A DNA stretch of 64,000 nucleotides, from contig JBBDSP010000014.1 in NCBI GenBank assembly GCA_040904925.1, positions 54,425-118,424 on the forward strand, read 5' to 3'. How positions within the stretch are numbered: position 1 is the first letter of the stretch; the number at the start of each line of letters is the position of its first letter. This document shows positions 8,699 through 17,156 of this stretch, piece after piece. Source of the DNA: Gracilimonas sp040904925 (GTDB lineage Bacteria; Bacteroidota; Rhodothermia; Balneolales; Balneolaceae). The notes below the pieces were generated by a model that had not been told where the DNA came from, made no database searches, and was given only the letters and a program-made list of their open reading frames with translations. Position numbers and translations under genes: made by a program.

Positions 8699-9254
8699 AG
8701 CTGCATTCCTCACTTAAGGTGTTTACCAGATCTTTTAGATCTTTCATTGCCCTAAACATTTTTACTTTTATCGCCCCTTCCGTCGTATTCAGAATATCAG
8801 CGATCTCTTTGTATTTCAAACCTTCGTAGCGACTCAGGATCACAATCTCTCTTTTCTCTTCATCCAGTCGCTCGAGTGCCATTTCAAGTACGTTCTTCTT
8901 TTGCTCTTTCTGCTCGATAATGACTGATTCATCCTCTTCTGCTTCCAATCGCTCTTCATCAATTTCAACAGGAATCGCACTTCGTTTTACCTTCCTATAA
9001 TGATCAATATGCGCATTTCTTGCGATACTGAACATCCAGGTGGTAAAAGTTCCGCTGCCGGTGTAGCTCTCACGATATTTCAGCATGCGCTCAAACACGG
9101 ACTGAATCAGGTCTTCACTGGTATCCTGATCTTTACACATCCGATAGAAAAAACTGAATAACGGACGGTTGTATCGTTCAAAAAGCAGACCCAGTTTATC
9201 CAGGTCCCCTTTCTTTACCTTCATCATTAAAGCTTTATCCGAAGTTGAATCCAC
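8691..9254 (-). CDS. ECF-type RNA polymerase sigma factor
   Basis: A 187-residue sigma-70 family protein. Region 2 (about residues 24-95, ERYNRPLFSFFYRMC...DLIQSVFERML...TFTTWMFSIARNAHIDHYRK) recognises the -10 element. Region 4 (about 130-175, EIVILSRYEGLKYKEIADIL then EGAIKVKMFRAMKDLK) carries the helix-turn-helix for the -35 element. The linker is very acidic (ERLEAEEDESVIIEQKE). The start is a GTG at 9254; an ATG at 9227 is possible. First gene of the envelope operon, translationally coupled to the anti-sigma candidate, and therefore probably autoregulated. Confidence 0.9.
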   Translation of the reverse strand: MDSTSDKALMMKVKKGDLDKLGLLFERYNRPLFSFFYRMCKDQDTSEDLIQSVFERMLKYRESYTGSGTFTTWMFSIARNAHIDHYRKVKRSAIPVEIDEERLEAEEDESVIIEQKEQKKNVLEMALERLDEEKREIVILSRYEGLKYKEIADILNTTEGAIKVKMFRAMKDLKDLVNTLSEECSYE

Positions 9255-9319
9255 CTATTTGTCCCGGGTTTTATGTTTTCACCCTTATACACTGATGATA
9301 TGGGAAAAGGTTACAGTTT

Positions 9320-9418
9320 TTTTCGTTATTCGTTGAAAAGTTAATCGAAAATCTTTATTCGGTTACTAGCAAATACTAGCCGCCGATTAACGATTAACTT
9401 TTCAACGAATAACGAAAA
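9320..9418. repeat. Intergenic 28-bp perfect inverted repeat
   Basis: The arm at 9320-9347 (begins TTTTCGTTATTCGTTG, ends TTAATCG) is an exact reverse complement of 9391-9418, separated by 43 bases that include a small CTAG dyad. It lies between the divergent sigma factor and tex genes. The 12-mer GTTATTCGTTGA also occurs in the palindrome at 25664-25718, so this is one member of a dispersed family rather than a local terminator. Confidence 0.85.
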
Positions 9419-9486
9419 TTAGATTCAACATTTCCCTTAACCCTTCTTATTTTCAGCTCCCTAAAAATTCCAATTCAACATCATCA

Positions 9487-11667
9487 ATGAGCGATATCAA
9501 GATCTTTAGTTTTTTAGCGAAGCAACTCAATTTTTCACCCAAGCAGATCAGTACTGTAGCCGGATTTTTGGATGAAGGTGCCACCGTTCCTTTTATGGCC
9601 CGTTACCGGCAGGAAGCAACCGGTGGATTGGATGAAGTACAGATCCGTGCCATCCGAGACGGACTGGAAGCTCAGCGCACCTTGGAAGCCCGTAAAGAAA
9701 CCATCTTGAAAGCTATCAAGGAGCAGGATAAGCTAACACCTGAATTAGAAGAGCAGATCAAAGCCTGTACCGACCTGAAGACCCTTGAGGATATCTACCT
9801 TCCCTACAAGCAGAAGCGCAAAACCCGTGGTGATAAAGCCAAGGAAAAAGGACTCGAGCCATTGGCTAAACTCATCTGGGAACAGGAGATCACTTCCGGC
9901 GATCCGGTGGAATATGCCAAAGAGTACATCAACCCGGAAAACGAAGTGGAAACTGTGGAAGATGCTTTTGACGGCGCCACTGACATTGTTGCGGAATGGA
10001 TCAACGAGAGCCTGGAGGTTCGGGAGATGTTACGGAAGGTTTTTGCGGAGCATTCGAGTATCGTTACCAAAAAAAATCCAACGGTAAAAGAGCGAACGAA
10101 TTTTGAGGATTATTACGAATTCTCAGCTAAAGCGAATAAGCTGAAACCGTATCAGGTTTTGGCGATCAATCGCGGGGAGCGGGAAAATATCCTGTTTGTA
10201 AATGTAGACCTGTGGGAAGAACGTACACTGGAGAATATTGATGATATTGTGATCAGTAACGATCGCAGTATCTTCACCGAATACCTGCAGGATTCTGTGG
10301 AAGATGCTTACAAACGACTTCTTTTCCCTTCCCTGGAACGCGAACTCCGCAGCGAACTCACCGACAAAGCCGATGAACATGCTATCGAAACCTTTGCCAC
10401 CAATCTTGGTAACCTGCTCATGCAGCCACCGCTTGATAAGAAAGTAGTGATGGGACTAGACCCTGCTTACCGAACCGGATGTAAAGTTGCTGTGGTAGAT
10501 CAGCATGGAAAATATCTGGAAGGAACAACCACTTACCCCACTCCTCCTCAAAAGAAAGTAGCAGAAGCTGAGGCAGTATTTGAGCAGTACATCGATAAGT
10601 ATGGAGTGGAACTGATAGCTATCGGAAACGGGACCGCCAGTCGCGAGACCGAGCAGATCGTAGCCGAATTCCTGCAAAAACGAAAAGAGAAACATCCTGA
10701 TGAAGAGCTCCATTATCTAATTGTGAATGAAGCCGGAGCTTCGGTTTATTCTGCTTCAACGATCGCACGCGAGGAATTCCCTGAACTGGATGCCGCTCAG
10801 CGTGGAAATATTTCCATTGCTCGACGCGTGCAAGATCCGCTGGCCGAACTGGTGAAGATAGATCCGAAATCTATCGGTGTGGGTTTATACCAGCATGATG
10901 TAAATCAAAATCAACTTTCCGGTAAACTGGATGATGTTGTAGAAAGCTGCGTAAACGAAGTTGGGGTGAATTTGAATACCGCCTCGGCTCCGCTGTTATC
11001 GCATATTTCGGGATTAAGCAAACGAGTAGCTTCCAACATTGTGAAGCATCGCGAAGAAAAAGGCATTTTCGTGGCTCGTGATCAGATCCGTGATATCGAC
11101 GGCGTGGGGGATTTTCGTTTCCAGCAAGCCGCCGGATTTATGCGCATCCCCGAATCCAAAAATCCATTGGACAACACGGCTATTCACCCCGAGAGTTACG
11201 AAGCAGCTGAGAAATTGTGCAACCTGTTCGGTATCAACTTGGAGAATCTATCCCAGGAAAAAGACAAGATCGCGGGTAAATTCAAGAATGCGAACCTGAA
11301 AGAAACCGCCGAGCAAATTGGCGTGGGTGTTCCGACTTTAGAACTCATAATCGAAAACCTGCAAAAGCCGGGACGTGATCCACGGGAGTCGCTGCCAAAG
11401 CCGTTACTTCGCACGGATGTTATGAAAATGGAAGACCTGAAGGAAGGCCAAAAGCTGGAAGGCACCGTCCGCAACGTGGTGGATTTCGGCGCATTTGTGG
11501 ATATTGGAGTGAAACAGGATGGTTTGCTTCACATCTCCAATATGGCAGAAAATCGTAAGATCGAAGATCCCCACGATGTTGTTGGTGTAGGCGATATTAT
11601 TAATGTGGAGATTTTGACGCTGGATCTGGAGCGTGGGCGTATTGGGTTGAAGTTGATTGGGGGTTAA
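9487..11667 (+). CDS. tex: Tex family transcription accessory protein
   Basis: A 726-residue cytoplasmic nucleic-acid-binding protein. The layout is the standard Tex order: helical N-terminal region (PFMARYRQEATGGLDEVQIR near residue 30), YqgF/RNase H-like domain (MGLDPAYRTGCKVAVVD near 320), paired helix-hairpin-helix segments (LNTASAPLLSHISGLSKRVA near 500) and a C-terminal S1 RNA-binding domain (EGTVRNVVDFGAFVDIG, about 655-671). Tex proteins are linked to transcription and stress or virulence expression; the molecular activity is not settled. Slightly shorter than E. coli YhgF. Monocistronic by position. Confidence 0.93.
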   Translation: MSDIKIFSFLAKQLNFSPKQISTVAGFLDEGATVPFMARYRQEATGGLDEVQIRAIRDGLEAQRTLEARKETILKAIKEQDKLTPELEEQIKACTDLKTLEDIYLPYKQKRKTRGDKAKEKGLEPLAKLIWEQEITSGDPVEYAKEYINPENEVETVEDAFDGATDIVAEWINESLEVREMLRKVFAEHSSIVTKKNPTVKERTNFEDYYEFSAKANKLKPYQVLAINRGERENILFVNVDLWEERTLENIDDIVISNDRSIFTEYLQDSVEDAYKRLLFPSLERELRSELTDKADEHAIETFATNLGNLLMQPPLDKKVVMGLDPAYRTGCKVAVVDQHGKYLEGTTTYPTPPQKKVAEAEAVFEQYIDKYGVELIAIGNGTASRETEQIVAEFLQKRKEKHPDEELHYLIVNEAGASVYSASTIAREEFPELDAAQRGNISIARRVQDPLAELVKIDPKSIGVGLYQHDVNQNQLSGKLDDVVESCVNEVGVNLNTASAPLLSHISGLSKRVASNIVKHREEKGIFVARDQIRDIDGVGDFRFQQAAGFMRIPESKNPLDNTAIHPESYEAAEKLCNLFGINLENLSQEKDKIAGKFKNANLKETAEQIGVGVPTLELIIENLQKPGRDPRESLPKPLLRTDVMKMEDLKEGQKLEGTVRNVVDFGAFVDIGVKQDGLLHISNMAENRKIEDPHDVVGVGDIINVEILTLDLERGRIGLKLIGG

Positions 11668-11702
11668 CCGGCTGGATTTAGACAGAGTTTAGCTTACCCT
11701 CT

Positions 11703-13628
11703 CTATAAAAATGAACTTCCCGCACCCTTTTTCTCTTCTCTCTGAAATGAAATGGTAAACTGAGCTCCCTTCTCAAGAGATTTATAGGTATAATCTGCAT
11801 CCAATTGGCTCGCCAATGTATTAATTAGTTCCAGACCAAGAGTTTCTTCTCTGCCTTTCGGGTCAAAATCATCAGGTAGACCTTTTCCGTTATCCTCAAT
11901 AATTAACTTTATGCTGCCTTCATCTTCGAATAAAGACAAGGAAAGTGTTCCGGATTCGCCTTCATCAAATGCGTGTTTTAGTATATTCGTTACTACTTCG
12001 TTTATGATTAAAGAGAGTGGGATGGCCTGATTTATGTTGAGGATAATTGATTCCAGATTAAAATTCACATCTAAATCGGCAGATGCCTCATAGTACGAGG
12101 TTATACCGACGATGAGCTTGCTGATATTTTCTTTTAGCTTCAAATGGGTAAAACTTGACGACTGGTAGAGAAGTTCATGAATGTTTGCTATTGTCTTAAT
12201 CCGGCTCACACTGTCGAGCAGTTTATTCTGAACCCGTTGATCTTCCTCCTTAAACGATTGCAGTTGCAGCATCCCCGATACAATTGCCAAATTGTTTTTC
12301 ACCCTGTGATGAATCTCCATCAACAGCGTTTCTTTTTCTTGCACCAAGTTTTCCAGCTTCTCCTGGCTCACTATTTCATCCGTAATATCTATCGAAATCC
12401 CTGCTACCTTACCACCACTAATCGGAAAAATATTCGTCTTGTAAAACCGTTTTCCCATTTTCGTCTTAACACTTTCTTCAAATAGATGAGACTCTCCTGA
12501 TTCCAAAACTATCTGATCATTTTCATAAAACTGACGGGCTTTATGTTCGTTAAACAGGTCATGCACTGTTTTACCTATTACTCTCTGTTCACTCAGTTCG
12601 AAAAGATCTCTGTAATTCTGATTCATGAACAGATGTTTTCCGTCACGATCTCGAATCCAAATCGCTGTATATGTCTGATCCGCGAGCTCTTCCAGCAGCT
12701 TCTGATGGCGTTCAGACTGATCCTCCACCTCCCTTAAATCACTGATATCCACAATAGCGCCGATAATTGTATCCGGACTTCCATCCTCTTTCCGATCCAC
12801 ATACTGATAATTCATAACATGTTTGTATGATCCCGCATGAGTTTTGATCCGGTAGACCAGTTTCGCTTTGTTACTTTCACCCTCAACCGTCTTCGATACA
12901 TCATGAATAACTTTTTCGAGGTCATCCGGATGGATCTTGTCAAGCCACCAGTCGTAATCAGCAAATCTTTCTTCATTAGGATAGCCAAGAACAGATGACA
13001 ATTCATCTCCCCAGATAAGCTTGCGTGTATTCCAGTCCAATTCATAGATCAGATCAGTAACTACATCTACTACTTTTTGAAACTTCTCTTTGAGTTCGTA
13101 AACGCCACTCTCCGCTACTTTTTTCTGGCTTTCTTGTAAAAATTTTTTGAGTTGGTAATTTTTTAGCCGCAATACTGTTTCATCAGCCAGTGTTTGTAAA
13201 GATTCTTTTTGTGATTCAGTCAGGTCTTTAGGTTTAGAGTCAAACAGGCACAATGACCCTATTCTCTGGCCTGATTCACTCTTCAGTTGTGCCCCAGCAT
13301 AGAAGCTGACGGTCTCCAAATCACCTGTGGAAAGCGTTGACTTATACTCCTGATCTTCCCGGAGGTTATTTATGACCTGTATGTCATTCTCTGATAACAG
13401 ATTTCCACATATATTTTGAATACTTGAGAAGTCTTGATCACCGCATTCGCCATACTTAGCCAACGTTTTTTGTTCATTTTTATCTGTGAGAATAACTACT
13501 GAAAATGGAACACCACAAATATCGGTTGCTAATTTTAAAATGGGCTTTAAATGTAGATTAGTCTCTTCTGCATCAAAATTATTCAAATTAAAATCACTGT
13601 TCCAAACATCGTATTCTGAATTATTCAT
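11703..13628 (-). CDS. GAF-PAS-PAS sensor histidine kinase, HisKA_2 type
   Basis: A 641-residue soluble sensor kinase with no membrane helix. Domains in order: GAF (about 20-165, with SVVILTDKNEQ and GSLCLFDSKP), PAS (about 183-298, WWLDKIHPDDLEKV), second PAS (about 312-420, HLFMNQNYRDLFE), then the HisKA_2 phosphoacceptor MEIHHRVKNNLAIVSGML with the histidine at about 440-441, and an HATPase_c domain (N box NEVVTNILKHAF near 535; G1 box EDNGKGLPDDF near 587). HisKA_2 kinases often act in general stress or light/redox signalling. No response regulator is adjacent, so the partner is encoded elsewhere. Flanked downstream by the 3' end of tex. Confidence 0.88.
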   Translation of the reverse strand: MNNSEYDVWNSDFNLNNFDAEETNLHLKPILKLATDICGVPFSVVILTDKNEQKTLAKYGECGDQDFSSIQNICGNLLSENDIQVINNLREDQEYKSTLSTGDLETVSFYAGAQLKSESGQRIGSLCLFDSKPKDLTESQKESLQTLADETVLRLKNYQLKKFLQESQKKVAESGVYELKEKFQKVVDVVTDLIYELDWNTRKLIWGDELSSVLGYPNEERFADYDWWLDKIHPDDLEKVIHDVSKTVEGESNKAKLVYRIKTHAGSYKHVMNYQYVDRKEDGSPDTIIGAIVDISDLREVEDQSERHQKLLEELADQTYTAIWIRDRDGKHLFMNQNYRDLFELSEQRVIGKTVHDLFNEHKARQFYENDQIVLESGESHLFEESVKTKMGKRFYKTNIFPISGGKVAGISIDITDEIVSQEKLENLVQEKETLLMEIHHRVKNNLAIVSGMLQLQSFKEEDQRVQNKLLDSVSRIKTIANIHELLYQSSSFTHLKLKENISKLIVGITSYYEASADLDVNFNLESIILNINQAIPLSLIINEVVTNILKHAFDEGESGTLSLSLFEDEGSIKLIIEDNGKGLPDDFDPKGREETLGLELINTLASQLDADYTYKSLEKGAQFTISFQREEKKGAGSSFL

Positions 13629-13773
13629 CTTGATTTTTCCTACTGAAATGCAGATTTATAAGCGTCAAATATTAATTTTTTTAACAAACATTTACACTTT
13701 ATGATAAGGCTTAAATGAGTAACAATAAACCATTCATAAATTGATGAGATGCAATGAATTATTGGAGAGCTAT

Positions 13774-13822
13774 CCTCGTTCCGAACGTCCCGTTCGGAAT
13801 GCCTGCCGGAACCGCCGGTTCC
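13774..13822 (+). repeat. REP-like double hairpin, copy A
   Basis: Hairpin one is TTCCGAACG-tcc-CGTTCGGAA (13779-13799) and hairpin two is GGAACC-gcc-GGTTCC (13808-13822). Copy B at 14538-14587 is in the same orientation and identical across the first hairpin, including the flanking CCTCG and TGC. Copy A lies just past the 3' end of the RAYT gene, as expected for the element this transposase acts on. Confidence 0.85.
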
Positions 13823-13843
13823 CTTCCCCACTGTGAGCCAAAA

Positions 13844-14398
13844 TTACCCGGCGTAAATAGTAACAGGTATCAAACCCTCCTGCCCTAAATAATTTTTCAT
13901 AGAAGAATACCGCCAATGCTCCGGCCGTTCAACAAAACCAGCTTTAACAGGATTATAATGCATGTACTCTAATTTCTGAACCAACAGCTCATTGTTAAAA
14001 AGTTGTTTTGGGTGAAACCCTTCTTCCCACACTTGATAATCAGACTTCAATTTATGTCTCAGTTTTCGAAAGGCAATCTGGCTTAACAGTTTACTATTTC
14101 CGTTTTCTATCATTACATCAACCATCATTCGTGCCATAAATGATTTTGTGAGCCTCAACTTTTTAGCTAAATCTTCTCCCTTTACAACCGCATGAAAATG
14201 ATTCTCCATGATTACATATCCATAAAGCTGTACATTTCGGGCGTTTTGAAGATATGTCAAACTTTCTAAAACGACCTGAGCTAATTCAGGTTTTGATAGC
14301 AGTGGCAATCCATCTTTAATAGTACTGGTAATAAAGTATGGATAATGTTCTTCGTATATTTTGTACCGGCTTCGTCCCATTTTTCCGTTTTTTTTCAT
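13844..14398 (-). CDS. REP-associated tyrosine transposase (RAYT, Y1/HUH family)
   Basis: An intact 184-residue Y1-type transposase. The HUH motif is ENHFHA (histidines at about 67 and 69) and the likely nucleophile is Tyr145 in LEYMHYNPVKAGFV, aligning by eye with Tyr115 of E. coli TnpA-REP (DYIYINPVKHG). The C-terminal HWRYSSM is also typical. Such enzymes are single-copy, non-self-mobile HUH nucleases thought to disseminate REP/REPIN palindromes. REP-like double hairpins lie on both sides (13774-13822 and 14464-14587), tying the gene to its substrate. The start could instead be Met7. No inactivating change is seen. Confidence 0.9.
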   Translation of the reverse strand: MKKNGKMGRSRYKIYEEHYPYFITSTIKDGLPLLSKPELAQVVLESLTYLQNARNVQLYGYVIMENHFHAVVKGEDLAKKLRLTKSFMARMMVDVMIENGNSKLLSQIAFRKLRHKLKSDYQVWEEGFHPKQLFNNELLVQKLEYMHYNPVKAGFVERPEHWRYSSMKNYLGQEGLIPVTIYAG

Positions 14399-14463
14399 AA
14401 TTAGAGGGATCTCGGGACGATTCCTTACAGAATTAATTTTATGAGGCTTAATTCACTACTTTT

Positions 14464-14508
14464 GAACCGGAGGTTCGGGCAGGCGTTCCCAACCAGTGGT
14501 TGGGAACG
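14464..14508 (-). repeat. REP-like double hairpin, copy C (inverted, diverged)
   Basis: GAACC-gga-GGTTC (14464-14476) is followed by GGGCAGGC and GTTCCCAACCA-g-TGGTTGGGAAC (14485-14507). Read on the minus strand this has the order and spacing of copies A and B, with substitutions in the large stem. With copy B it forms a REPIN-like inverted pair around a third hairpin. Confidence 0.7.
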
Positions 14509-14509
14509 A

Positions 14510-14536
14510 GAATTCTCTGAAGAGAATTCTTTTTTT
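14510..14536 (+). terminator. Hairpin plus T-tract in the centre of the REPIN
   Basis: GAATTCTCT (14510-14518) pairs with AGAGAATTC (14521-14529), followed by seven T. It has the form of a rho-independent terminator for plus-strand transcripts, but no plus-strand gene ends nearby, so it may instead insulate the aminotransferase gene or be part of the mobile REPIN. Confidence 0.55.
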
Positions 14537-14537
14537 G

Positions 14538-14587
14538 CCTCGTTCCGAACGTCCCGTTCGGAATGCATGCTGGAACCTCTGGTTCCA
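14538..14587 (+). repeat. REP-like double hairpin, copy B
   Basis: TTCCGAACG-tcc-CGTTCGGAA (14543-14563) then TGGAACC-tct-GGTTCCA (14571-14587). The first hairpin and its CCTCG flank are identical to copy A, while the second hairpin differs only in its loop and base-paired flank. It lies about 40 bp upstream of the aminotransferase start. Confidence 0.85.
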
Positions 14588-14629
14588 ATTGGGTGATATC
14601 AGACAAACACACTAATAACCACAAACCAA

Positions 14630-15808
14630 ATGAACAAAGCACAGCAGCTCGAAAAGCAATATCACTTCCAGGTTTATAATCGCCTGCCGATAACACTATC
14701 GCATGGAAAAGGTGCACTGGTCTGGGATACCGATGGGAATGAATACCTGGATGCCTTTGGCGGATTGGCTGTAAATAACCTCGGCCATTGTCATCCCCGA
14801 ATCGTTGAAGCCATCAAAGAACAATCGGAAAAGCTGCTGCATGCCTCCAATTTCTTTTATAATGAACCGCAGAGTTTATTGGCGGAGAAGCTGGCTAAAG
14901 TATCTGGATTGGATCGTGTGTTCTTCTGCAACAGCGGAGTGGAAGCCATGGAGGCCTGTGTAAAGCTTGCCCGGAAATGGGGAAAGAAGCATGGCAAATC
15001 CGGGAATATGATCACCTTGAGCGAAGGATTTCACGGTCGTTCATTGGCTACTATAGCCATGGGAATGCCAAGTTATACCGAAGGATTCGACCCAATGCCT
15101 CAGGGATTCGAGCAAGTCCCCTTCAACGATTTTGAAGCTCTAAAAGCTGCAGCTAATAAAGATACCATCGCAATTGCTTTTGAAACCATTCAAGGCTCCG
15201 GTGGAGTGAATGTGATCGATGCAGAATTCCTCAAAAAAACCCGCCAACTTTGTGATGAGCTCAACATTCTGATGATCATTGATGAGGTGCAGTGTGGCAT
15301 CGGCCGATCCGGGAAGTTCTACGCCTACCAACATTTTGATGTAATGCCTGATATCGTAGCGACCGCAAAAGCACTGGCCGGTGGAGTTCCAATCGGAGCC
15401 ATCATGGCGAAGGAAGAAATTGCGTCTGCTTTCGGATTCGGTGATCACGGCACCACCTTTGGAGGAAATCCCTTTGCAACTCATGTTGCTAATGCTGCCT
15501 TGGATGCCATCGAAGAAGAAAATATCGTAGAACAAGCCGCTGAAAAAGGCGCCTTCATGATGGAATTGCTAAAAGAAAAATTAGCTGAAAATCCATCGGT
15601 AAAAGATATCCGTGGATTAGGATTGATGATCGGTGTTGAACTGAATCGTCCTGCCCGGCCTGTAGTCGATAAAATGTTTGAGCACAAAGTGCTTGGAAAT
15701 GCGGCTCACGGAACCGTAGTAAGATTCCTGCCACCACTGGTGATTTCAAAGGAGCAAATTGAGCGGGTGGTTCAGGTGTTGGTTTTGGCTTTGGAAAGGT
15801 CACAGTAA
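14630..15808 (+). CDS. argD: ArgD-type class III aminotransferase
   Basis: A 392-residue PLP enzyme. Landmarks are CNSGVEAMEACVKLAR (about 100-115, phosphate-binding region), IIDEVQCGIGRSG (about 216-228), the Schiff-base Lys247 in ATAKALAGGVPIGA, and GTTFGGNPFA, all typical of acetylornithine/succinyl-DAP aminotransferases. FETIQGSGG replaces the commoner EPIQGEGG, a small deviation. It may act in arginine synthesis and also supply the DapC step for the lysC-dapBAD operon at 20.5-24.2 kb; that second role is inference from proximity. Usual ArgD length. No arginine genes adjoin it. Confidence 0.82.
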   Translation: MNKAQQLEKQYHFQVYNRLPITLSHGKGALVWDTDGNEYLDAFGGLAVNNLGHCHPRIVEAIKEQSEKLLHASNFFYNEPQSLLAEKLAKVSGLDRVFFCNSGVEAMEACVKLARKWGKKHGKSGNMITLSEGFHGRSLATIAMGMPSYTEGFDPMPQGFEQVPFNDFEALKAAANKDTIAIAFETIQGSGGVNVIDAEFLKKTRQLCDELNILMIIDEVQCGIGRSGKFYAYQHFDVMPDIVATAKALAGGVPIGAIMAKEEIASAFGFGDHGTTFGGNPFATHVANAALDAIEEENIVEQAAEKGAFMMELLKEKLAENPSVKDIRGLGLMIGVELNRPARPVVDKMFEHKVLGNAAHGTVVRFLPPLVISKEQIERVVQVLVLALERSQ

Positions 15809-15825
15809 AATCGGGCTTCTATCTC

Positions 15826-17145
15826 TTAAAATACTGATTCATATATTGGAACAGTTTTAAAAACTCCGTCTTCTGAAACAAATAAGAGATCGAATTTATC
15901 ATTTACTATAAAATATTCTTCATAACTCTGCTCTTCTTTATAATCATATCTGATCCCTTTAGAAATTTTTGAAGCTATCATTTCATCTTCAAAAGATGAT
16001 CCATCAGCAAAAACTGTTCTAAAGTAGGTCTTTCCTTCACTTACATATAAAATTCTTACTGAAGAGACAAAAGGTGTATTATCAAACCACCTTCCTACCA
16101 CTTCCTTATCATCAATATCAAAATTTTTTAATAAATCTTTTTCTTCTTCATCAGTTAATCCATTAATTGATACTCGTATTTCATTATCTACAAAATGTGA
16201 TGTTGCCCATGCTGCATCATGAATTTCTATGTTTGGCAAATAGTACATCATAAAAATCTTTTCAGCCATTGGGAAGATTTTGGCCTTAATATCTCCTGCA
16301 ATAGATTCCAATTGATTCACTGTAATTTTTCTTGGCAATTCAATTACAATTGAAGCCTTACCAGCAAACCTATTGTAGCTTTTACTAACAATTTTGAATT
16401 CTTGCCCCCCAGGAAGTGAACCTAAATATGGCAAACTCTTTTCATACTTATCTAAAACCTCTTCCCTAATTAATTCATAAGAATTCTCCTTAAGTTTAAT
16501 ATCAAAATATCTAATCCCTCTTCCTTTCATTTTACTCATAATTAACGCTTTATTTTCTTTAGACATTCTATGTCCAAAATAAATTGCAGTAACTGCATCA
16601 TATTCATAAAACTGTTTTTCTGATTCATCAGTCACTAGTCTTATTTCTTCCTCATAACCCCAAGCATTAGATTTAGTACCAGAAATTTTCTTAAGAATAG
16701 AAAGTTCATTTTGATAGGTGAAATCCTTCCAATCTAATGAGGGCGGCTGATTCGAGTACTCAACATCAAAGTGATAGACCGTTTGGTAAATATTTTCGAT
16801 CAATCGATCTAAATCGTACTCAATACAAAATCCTTTATGTGCCTCCCCATAATGTGCCCATAAAAGCTCATGCTTATATGTTTTTGACAAAGAATAAATT
16901 CCCATTTTAAATCTTAGCCCTGTTACTTTTGAAAAGCTTTTTTCTATTTCTTTTGTTGAAATATTTGAAATTCGTCCAAATAATCGATCCAACATTTTGG
17001 ATTGCTTCTTAAAGTCATCATCCAATAACAAAGTTTCAAAAGGGTCGTTTAGATTGTTATAAGTAGGAGCCCAAAAATAATTCCCTTCTAAACTTCTCAG
17101 GTCTCTTTCAAAAAAATTTATCCCTCTATACTTGTATGCTTTCAT
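15826..17145 (-). CDS. DUF2971 domain protein with uncharacterised C-terminal half
   Basis: A 439-residue protein. Residues 1-215 match DUF2971: YKYRGINFFERDL at the start, NDPFE near 34-38, and WAHYGEAHKGFCIEYDL near 95-111. Residues about 220-439 are unfamiliar, beta-rich and acidic (NGLTDEEEKDLLKNFDIDD). DUF2971 proteins have no established reaction; some occur in accessory islands. The coding sequence is visibly more AT-rich than its neighbours, suggesting later acquisition. It begins 11 bp after the anmK stop, so it is probably read through from anmK, and converges on the aminotransferase gene. Confidence 0.75.
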   Translation of the reverse strand: MKAYKYRGINFFERDLRSLEGNYFWAPTYNNLNDPFETLLLDDDFKKQSKMLDRLFGRISNISTKEIEKSFSKVTGLRFKMGIYSLSKTYKHELLWAHYGEAHKGFCIEYDLDRLIENIYQTVYHFDVEYSNQPPSLDWKDFTYQNELSILKKISGTKSNAWGYEEEIRLVTDESEKQFYEYDAVTAIYFGHRMSKENKALIMSKMKGRGIRYFDIKLKENSYELIREEVLDKYEKSLPYLGSLPGGQEFKIVSKSYNRFAGKASIVIELPRKITVNQLESIAGDIKAKIFPMAEKIFMMYYLPNIEIHDAAWATSHFVDNEIRVSINGLTDEEEKDLLKNFDIDDKEVVGRWFDNTPFVSSVRILYVSEGKTYFRTVFADGSSFEDEMIASKISKGIRYDYKEEQSYEEYFIVNDKFDLLFVSEDGVFKTVPIYESVF

Positions 17146-17156
17146 ACTACTAAGTC

